From positions 82,209,143-82,273,142 of the forward strand of contig NW_026262679.1 in NCBI RefSeq assembly GCF_021869535.1: a DNA stretch of 64,000 nucleotides. Direction: 5' to 3'. Positions within the stretch are counted from its first letter, which is position 1. Every line of letters starts with the position of its first letter. The DNA is from Mytilus californianus. Lineage: Eukaryota; Mollusca; Bivalvia; Mytilida; Mytilidae. Of the stretch, positions 63,833 to 64,000 are shown piece after piece. The translations under genes and the position numbers were made by a program. The notes under the pieces were generated by a model that worked only from the letters and a program-made list of their open reading frames with translations, searched no databases and was not told where the DNA came from.

Positions 63833-64000
63833 TTTTTTCGCTACAGGTATTTGAAAGTACCCCATTTTAATTATTTTCCCATTTTTCATCAATTTTTACC
63901 CATTTTGGGGCTATTATCATGAAAAAAATCACTAAATATTTTTCATACTCTTGCTTAGGATGAAGTTGATCAACCTGAATGAATTTAACTTATAAAAAAA

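Overview
The window looks like nuclear DNA of a bivalve mollusc, most likely a mussel of the Mytilus type. It is AT-rich, carries intron-split animal genes with canonical GT-AG borders, and is crowded with repeats of kinds I associate with bivalves: a tRNA-derived SINE with a CTCCGG-type central domain, Penelope-like reverse transcriptase debris, a DIRS-like tyrosine-recombinase retroelement, and many short elements built on tandem 110-180 bp units with GACGGACGG-type tails. The species is an inference; no marker gene is present.

Host genes. (1) A complete AF9/ENL (MLLT3/MLLT1) orthologue lies on the minus strand. Its coding exons are at 28911-28900, 26421-26244, 21259-21036, 18133-18014 and 14239-11345, giving 1142 residues: an N-terminal YEATS acyl-lysine reader, a long Ser/Lys-rich linker and a C-terminal ANC1-homology domain. 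A second possible first exon sits at 31027-31013. (2) A complete four-exon SOUL/heme-binding-protein gene of 205 residues with a probable signal peptide lies on the plus strand (36599-40578). (3) A vigilin-type KH exon is at 60309-60506 on the plus strand, with possible phase-compatible neighbours at 58351-58425 and 62352-62438.

Layout. 1-5.5 kb is repeat debris: a Penelope-like copy with an inverted 5' part and a later insertion, a tandem 345-bp repeat, a SINE and a 3 x 150 bp array. 5.5-11.3 kb is repeat-poor, AT-rich DNA downstream of the AF9/ENL stop. 11.3-31 kb is the AF9/ENL gene, with introns full of modular elements. 29-36.5 kb holds LINE and Penelope fragments. 36.6-40.7 kb is the SOUL gene. 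41-48 kb holds several repeats. 48.2-54.1 kb is a broken DIRS-like element interrupted by a 1.49-kb inverted-repeat element. 54.4-58 kb is nested repeat debris with a SINE inside a LINE. 58-64 kb contains the KH exon among a foldback element, a hAT-type element and another Penelope fragment.

The most interesting pattern is a shared architecture in otherwise unrelated repeat families. Each has a 5' head carrying a 10-11 base motif, tandem cores, a GACGGACGG-like block and a 3' hairpin. The 3' arm of that hairpin is the reverse complement of that family's own head motif. Head and tail motifs differ between families but match within each element, as expected if a rolling-circle (Helentron/pearl-like) machinery pairs the two ends. 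One head module (at 14.9, 19.5 and 21.9 kb) occurs with two different tails, and the head motif is altered in the copy with the second tail.
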